The notes: generated by a model not told the origin, from the letters alone. A stretch of 51,464 nucleotides of DNA from Yaniella sp. (GCF_030453185.1 NZ_JAKDKW010000008.1:1-51464); one strand, 5' to 3'. Counted from the first letter of the stretch, positions 25,379-34,694 are shown. Made by a program: numbers and translations.

Positions 25379-26863
25379 TTATGCGTCAGGTGCGACGTCG
25401 TCGTCAGGGGTTTGGGCTTCAGGCTGATCCGCCCACCAGTCCAGGAGAGCGGCCTTTGAGGCCTCGAAATCTGCGGGACCTTCATCCAGTCGAAGGTTCA
25501 GCAGGTGGTTATAGGCGCGTCCTACCAGGGGGCTGGGTTTGATACCCAGGATCTCCATGATCTGTTTACCATCCAGGTCAGGACGAATCGAGGCGAGCTC
25601 TTCTTCCTCAGCCAGCTGCTCGATGCGGGTTTCCAGATCGTCGTAGGCGGTGGCCAGTCGGCGAGCCTTACGCTTGTTCTGGGTGGTCACATCCGAGCGG
25701 GTCAGCGCGTGAAGGTGGTCCAGCAGGTCACCGGCGTCGGTCACGTAGCGGCGCACCGCAGAATCGGACCATTCGCCTTCGCCGTAACCATAAAACCGCA
25801 TGTGCAGTTCCACGAGTCGGGCCACGGCTTTGGTTGAGTCTTTATCGAAGCGCAGGGCTCGCATGCGTTTGGCCGCTAGTTTTGCTCCGACGACGTCGTG
25901 ATGGCGGAACGTGACCTTGCCGTTTTTCTCGAACCGGCGGGTCTTGGGCTTACCGATATCGTGCATCAGGGCCGCGAACCGGAGCACAAAATTCGGTGCC
26001 TCCACGTACTTGGCTTCGTGTTCGATGGCGTTTTCCATGACTTGCAGCGAATGCTCGTAAACGTCTTTGTGTCGATGGGTGGCGTCCGAAGCTTCGCGCA
26101 TGGCCGGCAGTTCGGGCAGCACAAATCCTGCGATCCCCGAGACCACAAGGAGATCGAGTCCACGGCGGGGCTTGGCTGCGATCACGAGTTTCACGAGTTC
26201 TTCGCGAACGCGTTCGGCTGAGATGATCTCAATGCGCTGGGCCATCTCACCCATGGCCACCGCAACGCGATCGGAGACGGTAACGCCGAGTTGAGCGGCA
26301 AACCTTGCGGCGCGCATCATGCGCAACGGGTCGTCGGAAAAGGAGTCTTCGGGAGCGCCGGGGGTATCGAGCACGCCGGCTACCAGGGCTTTGATGCCGC
26401 CGAACGGGTCGACGAGTTCAAAATCAGGCAGGCGCAGTGCCATTGCATTGACGGTGAAATCCCGGCGACGCAAATCCTCAACCAGTTCGGTGCCGAACAC
26501 GACCTGAGGTTTACGCGAGTCAGGGTCGTATTGCTCGTCCCGGTACGTGGTGATCTCCACGATCCAGTCTCCGTAGCGGGCGCCGATCGTGCCAAACGCA
26601 GCACCGATGTCCCACTGTGCATGGGCCCAGCCGGTCAGAATCTGTTGGATCTGTTCGGGTTTGGCATCGGTGGTGAAGTCGAGATCCGTGACCGTGGCAC
26701 CCAAGAACATATCGCGCACCGGGCCTCCAACCAGGGCCAGCTCGAAGCCGGCGTCAGCAAACCGTGCCCCAAGGTCCACAACGAATTTTGGCAGGGTGAC
26801 GTCGGCCGGGAAACCGGCTGGCAAGTCCACGGTGGCTTGGGTGAAGTGGCTGGTATTCGACAT
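25379..26863 (-). CDS. CCA-adding tRNA nucleotidyltransferase
   Basis: Class II enzyme adding or repairing the 3'-CCA end of tRNAs from CTP and ATP without a template. The 494-residue protein begins with the nucleotidyltransferase domain: ALVGGPVRDMFLGATVTDLDFTTDA near residue 40-65 (two Asp of DLD bind Mg), RRRDFTVNAMAL, and FSDDPLRMMRAARFAAQLG. It carries an additional HD domain (HRHKDVYEHSLQVMENA; AALMHDIGKPKTRRF; HHDVVGAKLA), common in actinobacterial versions. This matters because the tRNA-Ile gene in this window does not encode its CCA. It is divergent from the NUDIX-murJ genes. No clear ribosome-binding site. Confidence 0.95.
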   Translation of the reverse strand: MSNTSHFTQATVDLPAGFPADVTLPKFVVDLGARFADAGFELALVGGPVRDMFLGATVTDLDFTTDAKPEQIQQILTGWAHAQWDIGAAFGTIGARYGDWIVEITTYRDEQYDPDSRKPQVVFGTELVEDLRRRDFTVNAMALRLPDFELVDPFGGIKALVAGVLDTPGAPEDSFSDDPLRMMRAARFAAQLGVTVSDRVAVAMGEMAQRIEIISAERVREELVKLVIAAKPRRGLDLLVVSGIAGFVLPELPAMREASDATHRHKDVYEHSLQVMENAIEHEAKYVEAPNFVLRFAALMHDIGKPKTRRFEKNGKVTFRHHDVVGAKLAAKRMRALRFDKDSTKAVARLVELHMRFYGYGEGEWSDSAVRRYVTDAGDLLDHLHALTRSDVTTQNKRKARRLATAYDDLETRIEQLAEEEELASIRPDLDGKQIMEILGIKPSPLVGRAYNHLLNLRLDEGPADFEASKAALLDWWADQPEAQTPDDDVAPDA

Positions 26864-26962
26864 GAGGTAAGTACGTATTCGATCCGATAGGTTCAGTTGA
26901 AATTTTTGCTAGTGGTGTCCCCGTATTGCGCGCCAGACAATGCTGGGCTGGAGGCAACGGGC

Positions 26963-26968
26963 TAGAGT
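26963..26968 (+). promoter_or_regulatory. -10-like hexamer of the NUDIX gene
   Basis: TAGAGT 7 nt before the ATG at 26976; leaderless geometry. Confidence 0.42.
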
Positions 26969-26975
26969 GGATTAT

Positions 26976-27863
26976 ATGTCCCACCGTGCCCGTGGTGCTT
27001 CCGATCGCACCCCACCCAATGTTTGGGGCACCAGTGCGTCTACGATCCGGCGGGTTCGCCGCGATGCGCAGACCGCCAGGGTACGCACCGAGTCTGCTAC
27101 AGGCTCGGGTCAGATACCAACTGTAAGCGAAATTTCCGCCGGCGGCATGGTGGTCCGAGAGCACCGGGGAGCACACCAGGTAGCCATTATCGCACGGTAT
27201 AACCGCGGTGGACGACTCGAATGGGTCCTCCCCAAGGGACACCCCGAGGGCGAAGAGGATCACCACGAAGCCGCCATGCGCGAAGTCGCCGAGGAAACCG
27301 GCATCTCAGGCGATGTGCTGACGGCACTGGGCCACATCGACTACACCTTCACCGTGCCGGGTCGACGTATCCACAAAACCGTGCACCACTTCTTATTACG
27401 CGCCACCGGTGGGGAACTGACCATCGAAAACGATCCGGACCAAGAAGCCGTCGACGTCGCCTGGGTTGATGTCGATCGCCTTACCGGTCGGCTGACGTTC
27501 CTCAATGAGCGCCGCATCGTGGAAATGGCCCGCGATCTGATGGCCGAGTTCTTCGATATCGGCCCACCACCAGCCGTCGTCCGTCCGCGTCGAATTATCC
27601 CGATGATGCGTCGACTACCGTCGGGATTGATTCCCCCGCAGTTCCGCGACGACGGCGCGGAAACTGAGAAAAAGCCACCTACACCCTATGAACTGGCTCA
27701 AAAGCTTGCCAGGGCCAAGCAACCCGACCAGCAGCCTGGTAGCCTACCCAAAGATTCCCCCGAGCATGAGCCCGAGGAGTCAGCTTCCCCCGAACCAGAG
27801 CAGCCGAAGATTCCCAAACCTTCGGCGGCACTATTTGAGAAACATCGTAAACGAAACACATGA
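26976..27863 (+). CDS. NUDIX hydrolase with long charged tail
   Basis: A 295-residue hydrolase of nucleoside-diphosphate-type substrates. After a basic, probably disordered N-terminus (residues 1-55), the NUDIX domain spans about 55-185, with the complete box GHPEGEEDHHEAAMREVAEE then TGI (G-x5-E-x7-REVxEExGI) near residue 90. The C-terminal third (about 205-295) is Pro/Glu/Lys-rich and low in complexity. ATG at 26976 is preferred over the earlier start of the frame because TAGAGT lies 7 nt before it. Its stop overlaps the murJ start as ATGA. The NUDIX-murJ pairing next to the CCA-adding enzyme is common in actinobacteria; the substrate is not known. Confidence 0.9.
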   Translation: MSHRARGASDRTPPNVWGTSASTIRRVRRDAQTARVRTESATGSGQIPTVSEISAGGMVVREHRGAHQVAIIARYNRGGRLEWVLPKGHPEGEEDHHEAAMREVAEETGISGDVLTALGHIDYTFTVPGRRIHKTVHHFLLRATGGELTIENDPDQEAVDVAWVDVDRLTGRLTFLNERRIVEMARDLMAEFFDIGPPPAVVRPRRIIPMMRRLPSGLIPPQFRDDGAETEKKPPTPYELAQKLARAKQPDQQPGSLPKDSPEHEPEESASPEPEQPKIPKPSAALFEKHRKRNT

Positions 27864-29596
27864 CCGAAACCCCCCAGGCCGAACAGGCTAACCCAGATCC
27901 CAAGGACGCCTCGCGGTCCCGTTCCCTTGCCGCAAAAGCCTCGGCGCTCATGGCGGCCGGGACCATCGTCTCGCGAGTGCTGGGCTTTGTACGCACCTCA
28001 CTACTGGCCGTTGCGATCGGTTCCACGGCGTTGGTCGCCGATGTGTTCGAAACCGCCAACACGATCCCCAACGTCATCTACATGTTGTTGGCCGGCGGTG
28101 TGTTCAATGTGGTGTTGGTCCCGCAGATTATCAAGCAGGCCAAAAAAGCCGACCGGGGCGCGGACTACACCTCGCGGCTGATCACCCTGGCCGCACTGCT
28201 TATCGGTGCATTCACCATCGCGATAACACTGCTGGCAGCCCCGATTATTGACGGGCTCACGCTGAACTGGGCAGGACCCAAACTCGCCCTGGGCACCGCG
28301 TTTGCGCTGTGGACACTACCGCAAATCTTCTTCTACGGCATGTATGCGGTCATCGGCCAAGTGCTCAACGCCCACGGTCGATTCGGTGCATATATGTGGG
28401 CACCGGTGGCGAATAACATCATTGCCATCGGGTTCATCCTGTTCTATATCGTCATGTTCGGTCCCTACGTCGTCATGCCCGACACACAACAGTTTTCCGA
28501 ATGGACGACGACGCACACCATCGTGCTGGCCGGCGGGCACACGCTGGGCATTCTCGTGCAGGCCGTCGTGCTGCTGTGGCCACTCAAACGCCTCGGCCTC
28601 GGCCTGAAACCCAAATTTGGGTGGAAGGGCATGGGCCTGCGCCACACCGGGCGCCTCGCCGGATTCACCATCGTCACCATGATGGTCGGCAACATCTCAA
28701 ACCTCATGATCAACCGGCTGGTCACCGGCGCGACCGAGGCCCGCAGTCAGTTGGACGACCCGTTTGAACAGGCCGCTATTCCTGGGCTACAGGCACTCAA
28801 TATCGGTCAGCTCATCACCGTCCTACCCCACTCCGTGTTTGTCCTCTCGATCGCCACGGTACTGTTCAACCACTTGGCCCGCTCGATGCAAGACGAGGAC
28901 CTGGAAACCGCACGACGCACCACAGGCTCTGGACTGCGCACTTTTGCGGTGCCGATGATGATTTCCGTGGTCGGCATCATCGTGCTCGCTCCAACGGTCG
29001 CACGACTGTTCGCCAGTACCGCCGATACCGCGATCGTCTCAGCACACGCGATCGCGCAAATTCTGTTGATCCTCGCGCTGGGTATGCCGCTGCGCTCGGC
29101 CCACTTCTACCTGCTGCGGGTGTTCTACGCGGCCGAAAACGCGATGATCCCCATGATCGTCCAGGTCGGTGCCGCAGCCCTCTCGCTCTCCCTGGCCTAC
29201 GGCATCGCCCCGCTGGTGCCGCCGGAGACCCTGGCCCATCTGATCGCCCTGGTCTTTACCGTCGTCCACGTCTTCCAACTGGCGCTGACCCACATGCTGG
29301 TCAAACGCGTCTATGGCGACTACGGGGTCAAGGCCGTCATTTCAACCTACGTTCGGACCGGGTGGGCAGCCATTGCCGCCGGAATTTTCGGTGCCGCGCT
29401 GCTCTACCCACTGGGCGGGTACACGGGCGGCTGGGCCATGAGTTCGATCCCCAACGCCGTGATCGCGTGCGGACTGGTCGGAACAGTCATGGTCGCCGTT
29501 TACCTGGTGGCCTGCCGGATCTTCGATGTCACCGAACTTCAGCAGTTCCTCAACCCCATCACCAGCCGGCTGAAACGCAAGACCAACACCGAATAA
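27860..29596 (+). CDS. murJ: Lipid II flippase MurJ
   Basis: Polytopic membrane protein (578 residues, about fourteen membrane segments) that flips lipid II to the outer face for peptidoglycan synthesis. The N-terminus after a short charged leader matches the MurJ pattern: ALMAAGTIVSRVLGFVRTSLLA, VADVFETANTIPNVIYMLLAGG and VFNVVLVPQI. Later features include HTGRLAGFTIVTMMVGNISN and MLVKRVYGDYG. In mycobacteria the homologue is fused to a pseudokinase and an extracellular domain; here that part is a separate gene starting 100 bp downstream. ATGA overlap with the NUDIX gene indicates translational coupling. Confidence 0.95.
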   Translation: MTETPQAEQANPDPKDASRSRSLAAKASALMAAGTIVSRVLGFVRTSLLAVAIGSTALVADVFETANTIPNVIYMLLAGGVFNVVLVPQIIKQAKKADRGADYTSRLITLAALLIGAFTIAITLLAAPIIDGLTLNWAGPKLALGTAFALWTLPQIFFYGMYAVIGQVLNAHGRFGAYMWAPVANNIIAIGFILFYIVMFGPYVVMPDTQQFSEWTTTHTIVLAGGHTLGILVQAVVLLWPLKRLGLGLKPKFGWKGMGLRHTGRLAGFTIVTMMVGNISNLMINRLVTGATEARSQLDDPFEQAAIPGLQALNIGQLITVLPHSVFVLSIATVLFNHLARSMQDEDLETARRTTGSGLRTFAVPMMISVVGIIVLAPTVARLFASTADTAIVSAHAIAQILLILALGMPLRSAHFYLLRVFYAAENAMIPMIVQVGAAALSLSLAYGIAPLVPPETLAHLIALVFTVVHVFQLALTHMLVKRVYGDYGVKAVISTYVRTGWAAIAAGIFGAALLYPLGGYTGGWAMSSIPNAVIACGLVGTVMVAVYLVACRIFDVTELQQFLNPITSRLKRKTNTE

Positions 29597-29696
29597 CAAC
29601 AGTGTGACGGTAACGGTGTCAGATCCCAACAGATCACAACGAATACCATAAACTAGACACAGTGCTTCAACATACATCGGTAACAGGGAGGTCTTG

Positions 29697-31415
29697 GTGG
29701 CCAACTTAGACGAAGGCGCGGTACTTGGTGGCCGCTACCAGATCACCGGACGCGTCATGGCATCCTCGCAACAGGACCAGGTACTTAACGGGCTCGATCA
29801 GGTACTCAACCGCGAGGTGCTGATCCTCGTCGCTTCGCGGGAAAATGCATCCCAGGCTGCCCAATCCGCCCGCCAGCTGGCCACCGGTGAACGCGCTAGC
29901 TCCATCCAAATTCTGGATCTGGGCCTGTCCAATGACCGCACCTATTTGGTGGCCCCCGGCAACTCTGACGTCGAGGCCCTCTTGGCCCTGTTGACCAACG
30001 AGGATGTCTACGTTGAACCCTTCTTCACCGAGGCCCTGGGTACCGAATTGTTTGGTGAATCCAGGTCGCACACCCCTCAAACCTTTGACGACGACGCCGA
30101 GTACTACGCCGAACTCCATGATGAGTTGGAAGAAGAACAGGACGAGACCACAAAACGTCCCGAGTTTTTGAATAAACTCTCTGATCGCATCGATAACTGG
30201 CTGCAGGAAGATACCAACGAGACTCCCGTGGCCCCCGGTCGGCCCGATGACACCTCCGGTAAAGCCGGTGCCGGTACCGCCACCGGAATTGGTGCTGCAG
30301 CGGGTGCAGGTGCAGCCGCCGCTAGCGCTTCCAAGCATCGCGACGATGCCGATGAGACTGACGAGTCCACCGACTCCAAGATGGAGCAGACCGAACAGCC
30401 GGAACCAACTCGTTCCAAACTGCCCATTCTAGATGATGAGCCTGACGACGCCGAAGTCGACGAGCCAGTACAGCCTGCGCAACCTCAACAGCCAACGCCT
30501 CCTCAAGTCCCAGTCGAACCTGAACCAGAGGAAGAGACACCTGAGGAGCGCACTCAGATTGTTCCACCGATCACCCAGGAACCAATCACCGAAGGCCAGC
30601 CACGGGTTACCGCTGCCGCTGCACAACAGCCATCCCCAGATCAACCAGCCAACCAGCGCTCCAAGCAACGTGCGGCCCCACTGATTCCACCACCGGCACC
30701 AGACGAGCCCACCGCCGAAGAAGGCTATGCCATCCAGTACACGGATGAGCCCCAGCGCTCAACCCTGGGCCGTTGGCTCGCCGGGCTGTTGCTGATCGCG
30801 GTACTGGTCGGCGCCGTCGTCATTGGTTTCCAATTCTTGGGCTCGCCCGAGGAAGAAGAACAGCCGCCGGTTGCTGAGGAACCATCCGAAGAACCACCGG
30901 CCGAGGAAGAAGAGTCTGAAGAACCCGAAGAGGAGACTGAGGACCTGCCCGCTCCTGTACCGGCATCGGTTGAACGCGTTGTACCGGATGCCCCAGAGCT
31001 GTCCAATGAGTACGAGTCTGACCTGCCGGCGATTGTCGATGGCAACCAAGCCACCGCTTGGCACACCCTCACGTTCACCAGCCCACAATTTGGTGGGTTC
31101 GCCTCTAACCTCGCCCTGGTGGTGGAACTGGAAGAAAAGGCTCCCATTTCTGAAATCTCGATCGCTCAGAACCAGGGCAGCGGAGGCGCATTCACGGTCG
31201 CAGTCTCCAATGAACCGGATCCAACCGGCGGCGTCACGCTCACCGATGGGTCCTTCACCGGCCCCGAGTATACCGTTGACGCACATAATGAGGACGGCGA
31301 GCCCATTGAGGCCCGCTATGTCATCATCAACTTTACCGAGCTACCAACCCTGTCGAACACCAATTCGCCTGACCGACCATACGGCCTACGCATCTCGGAA
31401 ATCGACGTCAATTAG
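29697..31415 (+). CDS. Membrane protein with degenerate kinase-like head and discoidin-like tail
   Basis: A 572-residue bitopic protein. N-terminal residues 1-120 resemble a kinase N-lobe: VLGGRYQITGRVM, LNREVLILVAS, ARQLATGERASSIQILDLGLSNDRTYLVA; but no catalytic loop, DFG or C-lobe follows. Instead comes a long acidic, Pro/Glu/Gln-rich cytoplasmic linker (about 130-350) with an Ala/Gly-rich patch. A membrane helix (WLAGLLLIAVLVGAVVIGFQF, near 365) precedes another acidic Glu/Pro stretch and an extracellular domain (about 420-572: NQATAWHTLTF, PISEISIAQNQGSGGAFTVAV) like the F5/8-type fold of the mycobacterial MviN C-terminus. Position after murJ supports a role in regulating cell-wall synthesis. 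GTG at 29697 follows AGGGAGG by 5 nt. Confidence 0.8.
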   Translation: MANLDEGAVLGGRYQITGRVMASSQQDQVLNGLDQVLNREVLILVASRENASQAAQSARQLATGERASSIQILDLGLSNDRTYLVAPGNSDVEALLALLTNEDVYVEPFFTEALGTELFGESRSHTPQTFDDDAEYYAELHDELEEEQDETTKRPEFLNKLSDRIDNWLQEDTNETPVAPGRPDDTSGKAGAGTATGIGAAAGAGAAAASASKHRDDADETDESTDSKMEQTEQPEPTRSKLPILDDEPDDAEVDEPVQPAQPQQPTPPQVPVEPEPEEETPEERTQIVPPITQEPITEGQPRVTAAAAQQPSPDQPANQRSKQRAAPLIPPPAPDEPTAEEGYAIQYTDEPQRSTLGRWLAGLLLIAVLVGAVVIGFQFLGSPEEEEQPPVAEEPSEEPPAEEEESEEPEEETEDLPAPVPASVERVVPDAPELSNEYESDLPAIVDGNQATAWHTLTFTSPQFGGFASNLALVVELEEKAPISEISIAQNQGSGGAFTVAVSNEPDPTGGVTLTDGSFTGPEYTVDAHNEDGEPIEARYVIINFTELPTLSNTNSPDRPYGLRISEIDVN

Positions 31416-31425
31416 TCCAGTACAT

Positions 31426-31466
31426 GAAGGCGCCATGAGGAATGGAATATTCTTTATGGTGCCTTC
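31426..31466 (+). terminator. Possible terminator after the kinase-like gene
   Basis: 11-bp stem (GAAGGCGCCAT at 31426-31436 with ATGGTGCCTTC at 31456-31466, one G-U pair) and a 19-nt loop, just beyond the stop. No real T-run follows, so termination may be weak. Confidence 0.45.
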
Positions 31467-31542
31467 GTTGTCACTGACGGAACCAAAACACTAGGGCCCT
31501 GCTTTTCGTGCCCTACGCCGCATTAGAGCAAAGGAAATACTC

Positions 31543-32484
31543 TTGGCAGAGAACCTCACCGCCGACGTACATGACGTTGTGATTATCGGATCTGGCCCAG
31601 CCGGCTATACCGCCGCTGTCTACGCATCTCGTGCGAACCTGAAGCCAGTCCTGTTCACCAGTTCTGTCGAAGCAGGCGGCGAACTCATGAACACCACCGA
31701 CGTCGAAAACTACCCCGGCTTCCCCGAGGGCATCATGGGTCCAGAACTCATGGGCCACTTTGAAGCTCAAGCGCGTCGCTTCGGTACTGATGTCCAGTAC
31801 GAAGACGTCACCGAATTAGACCTCAACGTTCAGCCAAAACGCATCACCCTGGCCGATGGCACCATCCACCAGGCACGCGCCGTAATTTTGGCAACCGGTT
31901 CCAAATACCGCGAGCTGGGGTTGCCTGGCGAAAGCGCCCTAGTAGGTAAGGGCGTCTCATGGTGTGCAACATGTGACGGTTTCTTCTTCCGCGACCAGCC
32001 ATTGGCCGTCGTCGGCGGCGGCGACTCCGCGATGGAAGAGGCCCTCTTCCTCACGAAGTTCGCGTCCAAGGTTTACGTCATTCACCGTCGTGATGAGCTA
32101 CGCGCATCACAGATTATGGCTGACCGTGCACTGGCCAACGAGAAAATTGAGTTCATCTGGAACTCCGCTGTCACCGCCATCAACGGGGAAACTAAAGTGG
32201 AATCTGTTGACATTGAGGATCTCGTCGCGGGTACCGTGAACACGCTCGATGTGAACGGTGTCTTCATTGCAATTGGTTCCGATCCTCGCACCGACTTAAT
32301 CAAAGATCAGCTCGACATCGACGAATCCGACGGCACGATCGTGGTTCAAGAACCATCAACCGCTACAAAGATCCCGGGCGTCTTCGCTGCAGGTGACGTC
32401 GTGGATGGCAAGTACCGTCAGGCGATTACCGCAGCCGGCATGGGTGCCAAGGCCGCCATCGACGTAGAAGATTACCTCGGCTAA
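31543..32484 (+). CDS. trxB: Thioredoxin-disulfide reductase
   Basis: Cytosolic FAD/NADPH enzyme that reduces thioredoxin. The 313-residue protein has the FAD-binding VVIIGSGPAGYTAAVYASR (residues 10-28), the redox-active CATC within SWCATCDGFFF near residue 140, the NADPH-binding VVGGGDSAMEEALFL near 160, and the second FAD motif GVFAAGDVVDGKYRQAITAAG near 285. TTG at 31543 is preceded by AAAGGA. It runs together with trxA, 48 bp downstream, as a thioredoxin operon; a trxB-trxA pair beside parB and the origin is common in actinobacteria. Confidence 0.97.
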   Translation: MAENLTADVHDVVIIGSGPAGYTAAVYASRANLKPVLFTSSVEAGGELMNTTDVENYPGFPEGIMGPELMGHFEAQARRFGTDVQYEDVTELDLNVQPKRITLADGTIHQARAVILATGSKYRELGLPGESALVGKGVSWCATCDGFFFRDQPLAVVGGGDSAMEEALFLTKFASKVYVIHRRDELRASQIMADRALANEKIEFIWNSAVTAINGETKVESVDIEDLVAGTVNTLDVNGVFIAIGSDPRTDLIKDQLDIDESDGTIVVQEPSTATKIPGVFAAGDVVDGKYRQAITAAGMGAKAAIDVEDYLG

Positions 32485-32532
32485 GACTCACGACGCTTAT
32501 TCGGCGTCTTCAACTCAATCGGAAGGAATATT

Positions 32533-32856
32533 ATGGCGACTATCGCAGTAACAGATCAGGACTTTCAGGAAAAAGTCATCGATGCAGACAAACCAGTCAT
32601 TGTCGATTTTTGGGCAGAATGGTGCGGCCCTTGCCGTCAGCTATCTCCAGTTTTGGAAGAAATTAGCGACAAATACGCTGACAAGGTAACCGTTGCGACA
32701 GTGGATGTTGACGACAACCCTGGTATCGCCGCTAAATACGGGATCACCAGCATCCCTACCGTCTATGTATTCAAAGATGGCGAAAAGGTACACGATTCAG
32801 TTGGAGCAAAACCACTCCACGCACTGGAAAAAGAATTTGCGGACTACCTGAACTAA
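32533..32856 (+). CDS. trxA: Thioredoxin
   Basis: A 107-residue classical thioredoxin that donates electrons to ribonucleotide reductase, peroxiredoxins and others. Seen: VIVDFWAEWCGPCRQLSPVL with the catalytic Cys31 and Cys34, KVTVATVDVDDNPGIAAKYGI, and the cis-proline loop TSIPTVYVFKDGEKV. GGAAGGA lies before the ATG. Partner of trxB; ends in a strong shared terminator. Confidence 0.97.
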   Translation: MATIAVTDQDFQEKVIDADKPVIVDFWAEWCGPCRQLSPVLEEISDKYADKVTVATVDVDDNPGIAAKYGITSIPTVYVFKDGEKVHDSVGAKPLHALEKEFADYLN

Positions 32857-32877
32857 GGTAGTCCAAGCACGACAAAC

Positions 32878-32917
32878 AAAAGGGGCGATGGTCAAGTTCT
32901 TGACCATCGCCCCTTTT
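32878..32917. terminator. Bidirectional terminator between trxA and parB
   Basis: A perfect 19-bp inverted repeat (32878-32896 and 32899-32917) with four A at one end and four T at the other, placed between convergent trxA and parB stops. It can terminate both transcripts. Confidence 0.93.
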
Positions 32918-32943
32918 GTATCCAAACCCCAGAGTCGAGCTAC

Positions 32944-34221
32944 CTACTCTGCATCTGAGGACTCACTATTGATAACAGCCATGATCCTGTTCAGGTCATC
33001 GACAGATGCGAAATCGATAGCAATACGGCCTTTCTTAGCGCCCAGGGTAATCTTCACTGAGGTGTCTAGAAGGTCGGTGAGCGACGAAGCCAATTCATCG
33101 AACTGTTGGGTGTTGCGGCGAGTACGGGGTGCAAGCTGACCTGCGTTGTGCATATTACGCAGCATGAGGCTGGCGAGTTCCTCTGTGGCACGTACAGACA
33201 AGCCCTCATTGATTACACGCTGTGCCAATTGCGTCATGAGTGTCTCATCGTTGACCCCAAGGATTGCACGAGCGTGACCCGCTGACAGGACACCAGCAGC
33301 AACCTGACGTTGCACAGCAGGTGGCAGGTTCATGAGTCGAAGCGTATTTGAGATGTGAGGCCGTGAACGCCCTACACGTTTTGACAGGATTTCCTGAGAC
33401 CAACCAAAGTCATTCATCAATTGTTGATAGGCAGCAGCCTCTTCAAGCGCATTGAGTTCACTTCGGTGAATATTCTCGAGAAGTGCGTCACGAAGTAGGT
33501 CCTGGTCGGCGGTGTCGCGAATGATTGCCGGGATGGTGTCGAGACCAGCACGCTTACTGGCTCTCCAGCGGCGTTCACCCATAATGAGCTCATATTTGCC
33601 CTGGCTATCGGTAGGTCGAATGACAATAGGCTGCAGTACACCTACCTCAGCAACTGACGCGACGAGCTCAACCATGGCTTCCTCGTCAAACTCCTCACGA
33701 GGCTGCCGGGGGTTGGGAACGATTGCATCTACTTGGATCTCGTTCAGCAGACTGCCACTGTCAGCAGTAGGGGTGTCCTGTGCCGAGTCATTTACAGCAG
33801 TCTCATCGACTACAGGTTCGTCAGCTACCTGTTCGCCCGACACTTTACGGGGCCGTTCTAATATCGGATTAGGCATCGAGGCACGGCTAACCTTAGAGCG
33901 CGCTGCTGTCGATGCGCTGACAGTATCGTCCCCAAAAAACAAATCAGATGGACGACGGCGCGACTGCGTCGGCTTCACGCCATCGAGATAACGAGATTCC
34001 ACTGCTTTTGCCGGTTCTGATAAATCAACTCGTGGAGCTTCATCTACTATTACTGTATCATCGTTCGCTTTTTCTTCAATCGGAGGAAGTTCGTTTGCTC
34101 CCGTATCCGGGGTTTCATCTGGGCTCTCCTCGAGGGGAGGCTCTTCGTCAGATGTGTTCTGAATTAGAGCTCCAAGGCCTCGTCCCAAGCCACGACGAGA
34201 TTTTTTGGGTTGCTGCGCCAT
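32944..34221 (-). CDS. parB: Chromosome-partitioning CTPase/DNA-binding protein ParB
   Basis: Binds parS, loads as a CTP-dependent sliding clamp and recruits condensin and ParA for origin segregation. About 425 residues, longer than most ParB because of an acidic, low-complexity region between residues 20 and 155. Core motifs follow: IVPNPRQPREEFDEEAMVEL, then IVIRPTDSQGKYELIMGERRWRASK (the GERRxRA CTP-binding motif), ENIHRSELNALEEA, a helix-turn-helix (ILSKRVGRSRPHISNTLRLM) and a C-terminal dimerisation domain with KITLGAKKGRIAIDFAS. GGAGGT is 4 nt before the ATG at 34221. It is the minus-strand gene downstream of a parS array and not directly behind parA. Confidence 0.96.
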   Translation of the reverse strand: MAQQPKKSRRGLGRGLGALIQNTSDEEPPLEESPDETPDTGANELPPIEEKANDDTVIVDEAPRVDLSEPAKAVESRYLDGVKPTQSRRRPSDLFFGDDTVSASTAARSKVSRASMPNPILERPRKVSGEQVADEPVVDETAVNDSAQDTPTADSGSLLNEIQVDAIVPNPRQPREEFDEEAMVELVASVAEVGVLQPIVIRPTDSQGKYELIMGERRWRASKRAGLDTIPAIIRDTADQDLLRDALLENIHRSELNALEEAAAYQQLMNDFGWSQEILSKRVGRSRPHISNTLRLMNLPPAVQRQVAAGVLSAGHARAILGVNDETLMTQLAQRVINEGLSVRATEELASLMLRNMHNAGQLAPRTRRNTQQFDELASSLTDLLDTSVKITLGAKKGRIAIDFASVDDLNRIMAVINSESSDAE

Positions 34222-34289
34222 CAATACCTCCGTTATATTCTTCAAACTCCGACTACGTCCAGCATATCTGTTATTGACGGGATTTGCTG

Positions 34290-34305
34290 TGTTTCACGTG
34301 AAACA
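34290..34305. other. parS site 1 (perfect)
   Basis: TGTTTCACGTGAAACA, 16 of 16 matches to the consensus and fully palindromic. About 70 bp upstream of the parB start, so ParB bound here could repress parB. Confidence 0.95.
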
Positions 34306-34458
34306 CGCGCCGAGTTCTGCCAAGGGCAAGGACTGAATTTCTACCCCGAAACAACTCGTATATCGACATTTGAACACAAACGCGCAGTACCGGTGGCCTA
34401 CATACTGTTCCTTCACAACTGTATGCTTAGATTTGCGAATCTGGGGCGCATACCACGT

Positions 34459-34474
34459 GGTTTCACGTGAAATC
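34459..34474. other. parS site 2
   Basis: GGTTTCACGTGAAATC, 13 of 16 matches; the inner 12 bp are intact. Confidence 0.75.
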
Positions 34475-34694
34475 TGGGGTTCGGGACGATTTTTCGACTT
34501 TTCTATACGTCGTTTCAGGTAAAACGGATAGCTAGCCTGGACTAACCGCGGCAATCATTGCAAGAACGTGGTCGTGCCAAACAGAATCAACAGAATCATT
34601 CAATGTTCTCCGCGATATCAGTCTGGAATCACTAGAACAATCTCATAGATTTGGGGCTCTATCTCGAGTTGTCCTAGGTTAACCATGTCCGGCT

